From contig NZ_KE150423.1 in the NCBI RefSeq assembly GCF_000411295.1, positions 186,001-250,000 on the forward strand: 64,000 nucleotides of DNA, in the 5' to 3' direction. The position numbers were made by a program, and so were the translations under genes. The notes under the pieces are model-generated. The model did no database searches, was not told the DNA's origin, and worked only from the letters and a program-made list of their open reading frames with translations. How positions within the stretch are numbered: position 1 is the stretch's first letter; every line of letters begins with the position of its first letter. This DNA comes from Paenisporosarcina sp. HGH0030 (GTDB lineage: Bacteria; Bacillota; Bacilli; Bacillales_A; Planococcaceae). Positions 17,971 through 26,562 of this stretch are shown piece after piece.

Positions 17971-18767
17971 AAATTTTTACCCATATAAAACTCGTTTACG
18001 TAACTTCCATCAATGAGTAATGAGTTAGGACGGTTGCCTTCAATGCTATAACCCATTTTTTTATATAGTCCCATGGCACGTTCGTTTTTCTCCACGACTG
18101 TCAGTTCCAAGCGGGTTATCCCAACTTCATGTGCCCAAGTCTCTGCTTTTTTCATTAATGATGTCCCCACATTTTGACCATAATACGCTTGTCGTACACC
18201 GATTACTAGCGAAGCGCGATGATGCGCCCGGGGTGCCGGACCAGCAATCAATGCAACGAAACCAGCGAATTCGCCATTAAGAATGCCAACAAACATCCCG
18301 GAGTTTGCGGATTTTTTCCACTCACCGATACGTTTGCGAATGGACTGGACGGTCATTTTCCGTTCATCTTTTCCAAATAACATAAAATCCGATTCTGCAT
18401 CAATATCTTGATACAGACGAATGATTGCACGTGCATCGTCCAAGTCTACGGGACGTATAATCATAATATTTTCGGGTTTATTTGAAGAAGAAGGATCGTA
18501 ATCGAATGCTTCGGTTATTTTAACAAAAGTTACGGCTCTACCTAAGTCAATGCGTTTTACTGTATAATCTGAGTCAATCCACGCCAAGAAATGAGATGCA
18601 GGAGGTTTCGTCTTTTTCCACCAGCTACTATTTAAATAAGCTGCGTTTGGCAATTGTTGACCGACAATATTTTCGATTGCTGTATATGTAAGGGTGACTT
18701 CATTTTGATTAGCTTCTTCAAAAAAAGTTGCTAGTGGAATATACTTCTTCTCCAGTTTCTTTACCAT
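17967..18767 (-). CDS. GNAT acetyltransferase with N-terminal DUF7662-like domain
   Basis: A 266-aa fusion. Residues about 5-75 (KYIPLATFFEE, FTAIENIVGQQLPNAA-like core, SSWWKK) resemble the small domain called DUF7662, usually found alone or beside nucleases. Residues about 100-266 form a RimI-like GNAT with acetyl-CoA loop RQAYYGQNVGTSLM and closing strand NERAMGLYKKMGYSIEG. The acceptor is unknown. The gene is monocistronic and converges on arsC. Confidence 0.72.
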   Translation of the reverse strand: MVKKLEKKYIPLATFFEEANQNEVTLTYTAIENIVGQQLPNAAYLNSSWWKKTKPPASHFLAWIDSDYTVKRIDLGRAVTFVKITEAFDYDPSSSNKPENIMIIRPVDLDDARAIIRLYQDIDAESDFMLFGKDERKMTVQSIRKRIGEWKKSANSGMFVGILNGEFAGFVALIAGPAPRAHHRASLVIGVRQAYYGQNVGTSLMKKAETWAHEVGITRLELTVVEKNERAMGLYKKMGYSIEGNRPNSLLIDGSYVNEFYMGKNF

Positions 18768-18978
18768 TATTGACCTCTTTTCTGTATCAAAAGAAATGTG
18801 TTTAGATTAGTATAATAATATCACTTTTATCTAATGTAATCACTACTAAATTCATACTATATTCATACTATATCACTAAAAAAAGAAATTATCGCCTATA
18901 AAATGTAAAAAAATATTGAAATTTATAATATTCCTTTTTTACAACAGTATCTAAAGTCCTAAGGAGTGAATGATATAA

Positions 18979-19770
18979 ATGATTAGAAAATTGATTGAAG
19001 CCGATCGTCAAATAACGATGGATTTCGTAGGGCAAAAACCTGCAGAGAATGTTTTTATTATTGGGGATATTGAAGGGCATGGATTCCATTCAAACATCCA
19101 GACGCTTTGGGGTGACTTTAATGAAAAAGGGGATCTAAGAGGCGTTTTATTAAAATACGATCAAAACTTTATTGTGTATGCACCAGCTGCTTTCGATGCA
19201 GAAGGATTTGCCAATATTATTAATAAAGATTTATCCTTCAGCTATTTATCGGGAATTGAAGAAATGGTGAATCAATTAGCGCCTTACATAAAAACTCAAC
19301 CTAAAAAACCTCGCGTTCTCTATTATGCAAAATGTGAGACTGTAGAACACCTGCCTGCAATTCCTGCTGACATCAACTTGGAAAAAGCTCAAGCGGATGA
19401 TGCCCGTGCAATCATCGCGCAAATGAAAGCAATTCCAGAGTTTTCAGAAGGCAATTACAGCGTTGAGAATAAACGAGAATCACTGGAAAAAGGTCTGGCC
19501 CGTGCATACTTAATCAAAAATAATGGAGTCATTGTAAGTTCAGCTTCAAGTACAGCTGAAAATAGTCAGTCTGCCATGATAGTAGGGGTAGGGACATTGC
19601 CTCTCTATCAGAAGAAAGGGCTCGCAACTTACTGTATGTCCAAGCTTTGTAGAGAGCTGCTAGAAGAAAATAAAATGTTGTGTCTGTTTTATGACAACCC
19701 TGCTGCAGGTGCAATCTATAAGCGAATTGGCTTCGTTGATATCGGAAAATGGTGCATGTGGACATATTAA
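18979..19770 (+). CDS. Two-domain GNAT acetyltransferase
   Basis: A 263-aa protein. Residues 1-115 form an N-terminal GNAT-like half with DFVGQKPAENVFIIGDIE; residues 125-263 are a canonical GNAT with VGTLPLYQKKGLATYCM as the acetyl-CoA loop and NPAAGAIYKRIGF at the end. Substrate unknown. CTAAGGAGTG is 9 nt before ATG 18979. Confidence 0.82.
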   Translation: MIRKLIEADRQITMDFVGQKPAENVFIIGDIEGHGFHSNIQTLWGDFNEKGDLRGVLLKYDQNFIVYAPAAFDAEGFANIINKDLSFSYLSGIEEMVNQLAPYIKTQPKKPRVLYYAKCETVEHLPAIPADINLEKAQADDARAIIAQMKAIPEFSEGNYSVENKRESLEKGLARAYLIKNNGVIVSSASSTAENSQSAMIVGVGTLPLYQKKGLATYCMSKLCRELLEENKMLCLFYDNPAAGAIYKRIGFVDIGKWCMWTY

Positions 19771-19848
19771 AATACACGAATCTGTTGAATGGGAGAAGTG
19801 TACGATGGTTTAATAGAGGAAAGAGATTGCTAGAGGAGTTTGAATGCA

Positions 19849-20649
19849 GTGCTTCACTATAAAACATACATCGTTTCTTCTGATGCACCGTGGGTGTCAT
19901 TTGTTCACGGCGCAGGAGGAAGTTCTTCCATATGGTATAAACAAATACGGGATTTCAGAAAAGAACACAACGTCTTATTAATTGATCTTAGGGGTCATGG
20001 TAAATCAGATCGCGGCCGTTGGAAAAAAGGCGATTCTTTTGCTCACATTGCCGAAGAAGTGAAAGATGTTCTTGATGAATTGAATATTGAACAAACACAC
20101 GTGATTGGCATGTCACTTGGGACAATCGTTGCCCAAACGATGGCTGAACGTTTCCCTGAGAGAATCTCATCGCTGATTTTGGGAGGGGCCGTTATCCGCC
20201 TGGATATCCGAACTAAGCTTTTACTTTGGACCGGGCGTGTGACGAAGCGCTTCATCCCATATATGCTGTTGTATAAATTGTTCGCATGGATTATCATGCC
20301 AAAGAAAAGACATGAAGAATCCCGACTCGTTTTCGTTAACCAAGCAAAAAAGATGTGTCAAAAAGAGTTTATCAAATGGTTTTCGTTAACCAAGCTGATC
20401 AATCCCTATTTAACAAGGCTTCAAATGAAAACGAATGCCATTCCGACTCTATTTTTAATGGGGGAAGAAGATTACTTGTTTATGCCGCCGGTTGAAGAAT
20501 TGGTGAGACGTAATGAGGAATTTAAACTAATTAAGATTAAAGATTCTGGTCATGTTTGCAATATAGATCAACCGGAAAGATTCAATGAATTGTCGATTGA
20601 TTTCATTTCTGCTATACAAAAAAACAAAGCTATCACCGCAGTTGGGTGA
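19849..20649 (+). CDS. Alpha/beta-fold hydrolase
   Basis: A 266-aa hydrolase. FVHGAGGSSSIW is the oxyanion region, IGMSLGTIVAQ the nucleophile elbow (Ser), FLMGEEDYLF carries the acid residue and DSGHVCNIDQPERF the catalytic His. GTG 19849 is 10 nt from GAGGAG; TTG 19840 almost abuts the site. It may be an esterase or C-C hydrolase; the substrate is open. The 3' end is embedded in its terminator. Confidence 0.82.
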   Translation: MLHYKTYIVSSDAPWVSFVHGAGGSSSIWYKQIRDFRKEHNVLLIDLRGHGKSDRGRWKKGDSFAHIAEEVKDVLDELNIEQTHVIGMSLGTIVAQTMAERFPERISSLILGGAVIRLDIRTKLLLWTGRVTKRFIPYMLLYKLFAWIIMPKKRHEESRLVFVNQAKKMCQKEFIKWFSLTKLINPYLTRLQMKTNAIPTLFLMGEEDYLFMPPVEELVRRNEEFKLIKIKDSGHVCNIDQPERFNELSIDFISAIQKNKAITAVG

Positions 20650-20664
20650 TAGCTTTGTTTTTTT
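20624..20664 (+). terminator. Terminator embedded in the hydrolase 3' end
   Basis: CAAAGCTATCACC pairs with GGTGATAGCTTTG and is followed by seven T. The TGA stop is inside the 3' arm. Confidence 0.88.
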
Positions 20665-20680
20665 GTTAAACGGTATATGA

Positions 20681-20790
20681 GCGTACATTTGCTCTTGCCG
20701 CACGTTCCGCATGAGCCAACAAGTATGAAAACCACATTCTTGTGGGGCGTCCGCGGAAAGGGCACAGATTCCTTCTTTTATTAACATCAA
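20681..20790. repeat. Dispersed intergenic repeat copy B
   Basis: GTACATTTGC followed by CATGAGCCAACAAGTATGAA is shared with copy A at 5640-5693 with few mismatches. Its right part CGTCCGCGGAAAGGG is shared with the copy near 52910. No ORF covers this 170-bp space between the hydrolase and hmp. Confidence 0.6.
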
Positions 20791-20818
20791 CAGTAAAAGT
20801 TAAACATAGCCTTTTGTT

Positions 20819-22003
20819 TTATGCGTGAGCTGGTTCCAGAGTAACTGCCGGCCCGAAAAATTCGAAGTGTACATTTTCTTCAGAGAAGCCTAACTCATAA
20901 AGGCTATTCACGACTGCTTTCATGAATGGTACTGGACCGCAAACGTAAATATCACTTTTTGCAAGTACATTTTCCGCTAAGAACTCTTTTGTGATGAGTT
21001 GATTATTATCGGAATACTGTGTGACATAAGTCGTATCTTCCATAACGGATAGTAATGTATGAACTTCCTTTTTAAATGCATGTAATGACATATTTCTCGC
21101 TCCATGTAGGAAAGAAACAGGACGACTTGGTGAGTTTTGTGAAATTGTCTGCAACATACTCATCATTGGCGTAATGCCTACTCCACCACTGATTAAAGTG
21201 ACCGGTTGTGAGCTATCGACGTTTAAATAGAAATCTCCCGCCGGTGCACTTACTTCAATTTGATCTCCGATTTCAACAGTGTTGTGCAGGTAACAAGATA
21301 CTTTACCATTTGGATCCATTTCACTTTCCTTTTTCACGGAAATACGGAATGTTTCATTCCCTGGTGCTTGTGACAGACTGTATTGACGATTAAACATATA
21401 TGTTTCACCCGGAATGGATAAACGCACCGTAATGTATTGACCAGGTTGGTACGTAGTGACAGCTGAACCGTCAGCCGGTTTTAAATAGAAGGAAGTAATA
21501 ATATCGCTTTCTTTTATTTTATCTACGATGACAAAATCTTTGAACTCATTCCAACCATTGGATTGTGTAGCCGCTTCTACATACATTTCATTTTCGACTT
21601 GAATGAATACATCTGCAATAACGCCGTAAGCTTCTCCCCAAGCATTAATGATGTCGTCAGTCGCTGCATCACCCAACACTTCTTTAATTGCACCTAATAG
21701 ATGTGCTCCTACAATCGGATAGTGTTCCGCTTTTACACCTAGTGAACGGTGTTTATGTGCAATTTGTTTGACTGCCGGAAGAAGGATAGCTAAATTGTCG
21801 ATATGTTGTGCCGCTGCATAAACAGTATTGGCAAGAGCCGTTTGTTGGCGTCCTTGTTTTTGATTGGCATGATTAAATATGTTCAGCAACTCTGGATGTG
21901 CAGAGAATAAATTTTTGTAAAAAACAGTGGTAATATTCTGGCCGTGCTCAGCTAGAACTGGGACAGTTGATTTTACGATAGCGATTGTTTGAGAAGATAA
22001 CAT
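20819..22003 (-). CDS. hmp: Flavohemoprotein, nitric oxide dioxygenase
   Basis: A 394-aa protein: globin domain (residues 1-140, proximal His in AHKHRSLGV), FAD domain ([12 protein letters not shown]) and NAD(P) domain ([15 protein letters not shown]). It oxidises nitric oxide to nitrate with O2 and NADH and is the main NO-detoxifying enzyme of Bacilli. Divergent from nsrR, with an NsrR-type box over its -35 region. Confidence 0.95.
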   Translation of the reverse strand: MLSSQTIAIVKSTVPVLAEHGQNITTVFYKNLFSAHPELLNIFNHANQKQGRQQTALANTVYAAAQHIDNLAILLPAVKQIAHKHRSLGVKAEHYPIVGAHLLGAIKEVLGDAATDDIINAWGEAYGVIADVFIQVENEMYVEAATQSNGWNEFKDFVIVDKIKESDIITSFYLKPADGSAVTTYQPGQYITVRLSIPGETYMFNRQYSLSQAPGNETFRISVKKESEMDPNGKVSCYLHNTVEIGDQIEVSAPAGDFYLNVDSSQPVTLISGGVGITPMMSMLQTISQNSPSRPVSFLHGARNMSLHAFKKEVHTLLSVMEDTTYVTQYSDNNQLITKEFLAENVLAKSDIYVCGPVPFMKAVVNSLYELGFSEENVHFEFFGPAVTLEPAHA

Positions 22004-22037
22004 GTTTGTTTCCTACCCTTCATCATTTGATACTTTC

Positions 22038-22083
22038 ACCATACGCCTGCCGGTTTCTTAAAGCAATATATAAAATACATCTT
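22038..22083 (-). promoter_or_regulatory. hmp promoter with NsrR-type operator
   Basis: On the minus strand AAGATGTATTTTATATATTG (22064-22083) is a partial palindrome resembling the NsrR consensus (AAGATGTAT then an AT-rich inverse arm). It overlaps TTGCTT (-35, 22061-22066), which is 17 nt from TATGGT (-10, 22038-22043). NO sensing by the NsrR iron-sulfur cluster would release the repressor. Confidence 0.7.
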
Positions 22084-22103
22084 TAATATTTCAGACACAT
22101 TTC

Positions 22104-22132
22104 TTTCACGGAAAAGACATAATAGCTATAAT
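22104..22132 (+). promoter_or_regulatory. nsrR promoter
   Basis: TTTCAC (22104-22109) and a perfect TATAAT (22127-22132) are 17 nt apart, about 27 nt ahead of the nsrR start. Confidence 0.55.
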
Positions 22133-22159
22133 GATGTAGGAAGAAAGAGCGGTGAAATA

Positions 22160-22597
22160 ATGCGAATGACAATGTATACCGATTTTTCCCTCCGCGTCTT
22201 GATGTATGTGGGGGCGAAAGGAAAATCGGAACTATCGACCATACAGGAAATTTCAACTGCCTATGGAATATCAAAAAATCATTTAATGAAAGTCACATAT
22301 GAGTTAGGAAAACACGGATATATAGAAACAATCCGGGGGCGGGGAGGCGGAATACGTCTGGCTCTCCATCCTGAATCCATAAATATTGGAAAAGTCGTAA
22401 GAAAAACAGAAGACGATTTTTATTTAGTAGAATGTTTCAACTGTGCAACAAACCAATGTATCATCACCCCCGTTTGCAAATTGAGAAGAGTATTGCGTGA
22501 AGCAATGGTGGCGTACCTAGCTGTTTTGGATGGCTACACCTTGCAAGATTTACTAGTCAATAAAGAAGAGATTGGAGCCATTTTGTTTACGAAATAG
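22160..22597 (+). CDS. nsrR: NO-sensitive Rrf2-family repressor NsrR
   Basis: A 145-aa Rrf2 regulator. The winged helix contains ISKNHLMKVTYELGKHGY, and three Cys with NsrR spacing (x7 and x5) lie in ECFNCATNQCIITPVC; these ligate the iron-sulfur cluster that reacts with NO. RGRGGGIRLA and VRKTEDDF match Bacillus NsrR. ATG 22160 aligns with the B. subtilis N-terminus. An extra Cys sits between the first two ligands. Confidence 0.93.
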   Translation: MRMTMYTDFSLRVLMYVGAKGKSELSTIQEISTAYGISKNHLMKVTYELGKHGYIETIRGRGGGIRLALHPESINIGKVVRKTEDDFYLVECFNCATNQCIITPVCKLRRVLREAMVAYLAVLDGYTLQDLLVNKEEIGAILFTK

Positions 22598-22644
22598 GTA
22601 TGATAAAATAAAAAACGTGAAGTTTGAATTATTGGAGGATACAC

Positions 22645-23574
22645 ATGGAAAAGGTATATGTACTAGGACATAAAAACCCAGATACAGATTCAATTTGCTC
22701 GGCGATCGTTTACGCTCATTTGAAGCGTGAATTAGGCATGGACGCAGTAGCGGTCCGTCTTGGCGATGTACAAAATGAAACTGCATTTGCTTTGGACAAA
22801 TTTGGTTTTGAAGCACCACTTTTAATTGAGAAAGCATCACCAGATGTAAAACAAGTCATTTTAGTCGATCATAACGAAAAACAACAAAGTGTAGATGATA
22901 TTGATGACGTTCAAGTAATCGAAGTTATTGATCATCACCGTATTGCGAACTTTGAAACAGCAGACCCATTGTATTTCCGTGCAGAGCCGGTAGGATGTAC
23001 AGCTACGATTTTAAATAAACTGTTTAAAGAAAATGGTGTGGAAATTCCACCAAACATTGCGGGCATGATGCTATCGGCAATCATTTCAGATTCATTGCTA
23101 TTTAAATCACCAACCTGTACCGTTCAAGATATTGCGGCAGCAAAAGAACTTGAAGTACTTGCAGGCGTAAATTCAGAAGAGTACGGTTTGGCGATGTTGA
23201 AGGCTGGAGCAGATTTAAGCGACAAGACACTTGAAGATTTACTTACACTCGATGCAAAAGAATTCGGGATGGGTAAATACAAAGTAGAAATCGCACAAGT
23301 AAATGCAGTTGATGTCAATGATGTAATGAGCCGCCAAGCAGAATTGGAAGATTTAATTTACCGTAAAATTGCTGAAAAAGAACTTAACTTGTTCTTCTTC
23401 GTTGTCACAGATATTTTAAACAACGATTCAGTTGCCTTGGCTTTAGGCGCCCAAGCTGAAAAAGCAGAAAAAGCTTTCGGCGTTCCCTTCATCAATAACG
23501 TTGCTTTATTAAAAGGTGTTGTATCACGTAAAAAACAAGTTGTTCCTGTATTAACAGAAGCATTAAGTGAATAA
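22645..23574 (+). CDS. ppaC: Manganese-dependent inorganic pyrophosphatase (family II)
   Basis: A 309-aa DHH-family enzyme. GHKNPDTDS and VDHNE provide metal ligands, the DHH motif is in [11 protein letters not shown], and the C-terminal substrate site ends in [11 protein letters not shown]. It hydrolyses pyrophosphate to drive biosynthesis. ATG 22645 follows TTGGAGG; an upstream in-frame TTG (22624) precedes that site and is not the start. Confidence 0.95.
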   Translation: MEKVYVLGHKNPDTDSICSAIVYAHLKRELGMDAVAVRLGDVQNETAFALDKFGFEAPLLIEKASPDVKQVILVDHNEKQQSVDDIDDVQVIEVIDHHRIANFETADPLYFRAEPVGCTATILNKLFKENGVEIPPNIAGMMLSAIISDSLLFKSPTCTVQDIAAAKELEVLAGVNSEEYGLAMLKAGADLSDKTLEDLLTLDAKEFGMGKYKVEIAQVNAVDVNDVMSRQAELEDLIYRKIAEKELNLFFFVVTDILNNDSVALALGAQAEKAEKAFGVPFINNVALLKGVVSRKKQVVPVLTEALSE

Positions 23575-23583
23575 GAAAAGTAT

Positions 23584-23615
23584 AAAAGCCGATTCCTTAA
23601 GGGAATCGGCTTTTA
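23584..23615. terminator. Terminator after ppaC
   Basis: AAAAGCCGATTCC pairs perfectly with GGAATCGGCTTTT, with T and A runs on the two sides. Confidence 0.88.
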
Positions 23616-23701
23616 AATTGCGAGAAAGATAAATGGTTGCTCAGTATGACTCTTGGACAAGAACGTCAGAAAACTATCCTTGTGTTGACTCTGTAGTCAT
23701 A

Positions 23702-24490
23702 CTAAAGTTCCAGAAGATGACGTAAATATCGATTCGGTTCTTTCAGGAAATCTGCTGTCAAACGAACATGCTCCACTTCATTAAAAGTTGTGGGTGTCAG
23801 TTCATTTTCGTTAATTTCGAGTATTGTGGCCCCTGGATACGCCATGACAATTGGAGAATGTGTGGAAATAAGGAACTGGGCACCATCTTTCACCATGTCA
23901 TGTAATAAGGCAAGGAATGTAAGTTGTTTATTTGGCGATAAAGGTGCTTCAGGCTCATCCAAAATATACAAGCCATTAGGTTTGAATCTTGCTTGGAACA
24001 AATCAAGAAAACTTTCTCCGTGCGACCTTTTATCCAGACCCTGACCATATAAGTGGCGAAGCTCAGAATATGTACGTGCGTAGGGCAATACTTCAAGGCT
24101 ATGAGGATTCCGTTTTTTAATTTCTTGGATGGCAATTCGCGCTTCTTCCCGCATATTGGCGAGCTCTCTTGTATACGTAATGAAATCGGATGCCCTGAAG
24201 AAAAAACCATTGCGGGTTCTTACGGACCAAATCAATTTGAGCTCATCAGCCAGTTCATAAGCGTGTGAAAACGACTTATCTTGCTCCATATATTCACCGC
24301 TAATCAAGATGCTATCACTTGCTGCAGCAATACCCTCAAGCAACGTTGTTTTCCCGGAGCCGTTATCACCTGCAAGTATGGTAACGGGATGGGTGAACTT
24401 GAGTGATTCAAATTCCTCGATAAGAGGAAGATTGAATGGGTATTGATCTTGTACCGTACGACGTTTTCGAACAATTTCCCGTAAAATCAT
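23702..24490 (-). CDS. Predicted ABC-type ATPase (COG3910-like)
   Basis: A 262-aa soluble ATPase with Walker A GDNGSGKTT near residue 42, a signature-like SHGESFLDLF, Walker B LYILDEPEAPLS and H-loop FLISTHSPIVMAYP. This layout resembles SMC/RecF-type predicted ATPases (COG3910) of unknown role, possibly partnered with a nuclease. ATG 24490 has AAAGGAG 11 nt upstream; TTG 24496 is an alternative. Monocistronic. Confidence 0.75.
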   Translation of the reverse strand: MILREIVRKRRTVQDQYPFNLPLIEEFESLKFTHPVTILAGDNGSGKTTLLEGIAAASDSILISGEYMEQDKSFSHAYELADELKLIWSVRTRNGFFFRASDFITYTRELANMREEARIAIQEIKKRNPHSLEVLPYARTYSELRHLYGQGLDKRSHGESFLDLFQARFKPNGLYILDEPEAPLSPNKQLTFLALLHDMVKDGAQFLISTHSPIVMAYPGATILEINENELTPTTFNEVEHVRLTADFLKEPNRYLRHLLEL

Positions 24491-24616
24491 GGTCAAAAAC
24501 ACTCCTTTAAGAAACACTTTAGCACATTAACAAAAAGAACCGCACCATAAGTTCGGGCGAGCAGAAAAATTGCAGTGCCTATCCAAACGCACTACAATAA
24601 CCATGAGGTGAATGGA

Positions 24617-25324
24617 ATGAAAATTGAAGTATGGTCGGACTATGTATGTCCATTCTGTTATATAGGAAAGCGTCGGATGGAAGAAGCAATCGCTACTACC
24701 GGGTTGGCTCACAATATCGATGTTCAATTCAAAGCGTATGAACTGGATCCAAATTCGCCAGCGATTTCGGACAAGTCGACATATGAAATGCTTGCCGAGA
24801 AGTATCAGACGACTCCTGAAGCGGCGAAACGAATGACAGCTTCGGTTAGTCAACAAGCACAAACGGTAGGCTTGACATATGATTTTGATCGTATTAATGA
24901 AGCCAATACGTTCGATGCTCATCGGTTGGCGAAATGGGCGGAGGCACAAGGCAAACCGGCTGAAGTAAGCGAACGTTTGCTTAAAGCATACTTCATTGAA
25001 GCACAAGAAATCGGCCGACATGAAGTACTGTTAAATTTAGCAGAGGAGATCGGCTTAGATCGTAAGCAAGCTGCTGAAATATTATCCTCGAATGCATACG
25101 AGGCTGAAGTGAATCAAGATATCCAGGAAGGTATGTCCCTTGGTGTGCAAGGCGTGCCGTTTTTCGTCATCAACCGAAAATATGCAATTTCCGGAGCTCA
25201 ACCTACTGAAGCATTTGCCGAAGCGTTAAGAAAAGTAGCAGAAGAAGAAGGTATTTCTACCAAGCTTCAACAATTGGGACAAGACAATGTGGGCATATGC
25301 AAAGATGATAATTGTGAAATCTGA
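24617..25324 (+). CDS. DsbA-family oxidoreductase (FrnE-like)
   Basis: A 235-aa cytoplasmic thioredoxin-fold protein with helical insertion. The CPFC redox motif lies at residues 12-15 and the cis-Pro loop is GVQGVPFFVIN. FrnE-type proteins act as disulfide isomerases in oxidative stress or polyketide pathways. A C-terminal Cys pair (ICKDDNCEI) could be a second redox site. GAGGTGAATGG precedes ATG 24617. Confidence 0.85.
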   Translation: MKIEVWSDYVCPFCYIGKRRMEEAIATTGLAHNIDVQFKAYELDPNSPAISDKSTYEMLAEKYQTTPEAAKRMTASVSQQAQTVGLTYDFDRINEANTFDAHRLAKWAEAQGKPAEVSERLLKAYFIEAQEIGRHEVLLNLAEEIGLDRKQAAEILSSNAYEAEVNQDIQEGMSLGVQGVPFFVINRKYAISGAQPTEAFAEALRKVAEEEGISTKLQQLGQDNVGICKDDNCEI

Positions 25325-25327
25325 AAA

Positions 25328-25370
25328 ATGGAGAGCAGAGTTTTTGACTTCTCTAATGCTCTCCTTTAAA
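25328..25370 (+). terminator. Probable terminator after the DsbA-family gene
   Basis: GGAGAGCA pairs with TGCTCTCC, with an inner GAG/CTC extension; the T-run (TTTAAA) is weak. Confidence 0.55.
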
Positions 25371-25371
25371 A

Positions 25372-25397
25372 TTGCATCATATCTCGAATTAAAGATA
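25372..25397 (+). promoter_or_regulatory. azoR promoter with MhqR-type operator
   Basis: TATCTCGAATTAAAGATA (25380-25397) matches the B. subtilis MhqR consensus tATCTcgaAtTCgAGATa at all but two central-right positions. It lies just downstream of TTGCAT (25372-25377) and so covers the spacer and likely -10. The same 18-mer occurs at 31019, and a perfect palindromic version at 42113. Confidence 0.8.
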
Positions 25398-25444
25398 AAT
25401 AATTTTAAGATATATAACTTTCTAATAAAAAGGAGATCTTCCAT

Positions 25445-26080
25445 ATGAATGTTTTAGTAGTAAAAGCAAATAACCGTCCTTCTACAGAAGGCGTTTCAAG
25501 TAAAATGCACGATATATTTTTAAATGAAGTGACTAATGCAAAAGAATTGAACATCAACACATTTGATGTATTTAAGGAAGATATGCCTTATTTCGGTCAG
25601 GATTTCTTTGATGCGATGGCAAAATCAGCTCAAGCTGAACCGTTGAACGATCTTGAACAACGTATTTTGACTGCAGCAAATAAAGCAATGGATGCTTTCT
25701 TGGAGGCGGATGTTGTGGTATTCGCATTCCCACTATGGAATAAAACGATTCCAGCTCCTTTACAAACGTTCATTGATTACATTTACCGTGCGGGTGTAAC
25801 ATTCAGCTATAATGAAAATGGACCAGTTGGTTTAGTACCGGATAAAAAAGTCATTATTTTAAATGCACGTGGTGGTGTTTACTCGACACCGGAAATGGCA
25901 CCATCTGAAATGAGCGTCAACTATGTGCGTATGATCATGAATTTCTTCGGTATTACTAATATTGAAGAAGTCATTATTGAAGGGCACAATCAATATCCAG
26001 ACCGTGCAGAACAAATTATTGCAGATGGAATGTCTGAAGTGAAAGCTGTGGCATCACGTTTGGCGAAAGTAACAGTTTAA
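25445..26080 (+). CDS. azoR: FMN-dependent NADH azoreductase (quinone reductase)
   Basis: A 211-aa flavodoxin-like protein. AFPLWNKTIPAPLQTFIDYI and NARGGVYST are FMN-binding blocks of AzoR/AcpD enzymes. These reduce quinones by two electrons and split azo dyes; in B. subtilis AzoR2 belongs to the MhqR regulon, matching the operator found upstream. AAGGAG is 9 nt before ATG 25445. Confidence 0.93.
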   Translation: MNVLVVKANNRPSTEGVSSKMHDIFLNEVTNAKELNINTFDVFKEDMPYFGQDFFDAMAKSAQAEPLNDLEQRILTAANKAMDAFLEADVVVFAFPLWNKTIPAPLQTFIDYIYRAGVTFSYNENGPVGLVPDKKVIILNARGGVYSTPEMAPSEMSVNYVRMIMNFFGITNIEEVIIEGHNQYPDRAEQIIADGMSEVKAVASRLAKVTV

Positions 26081-26486
26081 AATGCAAAAAGGATTGGGCA
26101 CATTGTGTCCAATCCTCTTCTTTTTTCTTTCGCTCAAACCCTTTAAACCGCGATCCTTGAAAAGTGAGCATCCCCAAGTCTTCTTCGGCTAGTAACCCAA
26201 ACTGGGAGCCATCGACGCCCAGTTCCATTCGATCTCCACTTTGTACTTGGAACGTCACGTAATACCACGTGCTTGCAGACGAATCTCCATGACCGCCGGA
26301 AGTTTTAGTGCGTTTCGTTACGACTTCAGCCGGTACGGTCAATACCGGTGATTGATTGTTTTTCGACCATTGAGATATTCCTTTGATTATGACAAAAATA
26401 AAAGTCCCGATTACTAAAGTGAAAATGAGAATGAAAAACGTAAAGAAAATGCCTGTTCCGAGTCCAGAAAACATAAATAAATCCAT
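26016..26486 (-). CDS. DUF2500 family membrane protein, 3' end read through
   Basis: A 156-codon frame. Residues 8-36 form one membrane helix; the following beta-rich part (VPAEVVTKRTKTSG, TWYYVTFQVQSGDRMELGVDGSQFGLL, LTFQGSRFKGFERK) matches the DUF2500 family. Homologues end near FERK, but here the frame continues through the intergenic terminator and 65 nt into the 3' end of convergent azoR. Loss of the native stop is likely. Function unknown. Confidence 0.75.
   Translation of the reverse strand: MDLFMFSGLGTGIFFTFFILIFTLVIGTFIFVIIKGISQWSKNNQSPVLTVPAEVVTKRTKTSGGHGDSSASTWYYVTFQVQSGDRMELGVDGSQFGLLAEEDLGMLTFQGSRFKGFERKKKEEDWTQCAQSFLHFKLLLSPNVMPQLSLQTFHLQ
26085..26128. terminator. Terminator between azoR and the DUF2500 gene
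   Basis: GGATTGGGCAC pairs with GTGTCCAATCC around ATT, with T-rich tails on both strands. The DUF2500 frame passes through it. Confidence 0.8.
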
Positions 26487-26562
26487 AATTTACAAACCCC
26501 CTGTAGTAAATGATACGAATTACGAGTAAAATAGTTTCAATATTAAAAAGAAGGTGACAACA

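Noticed and set aside
24527-25021. 164-codon minus-strand frame opposite the DsbA-family gene
   Set aside because: Cys/Arg/Phe-rich shadow translation of a clear gene.
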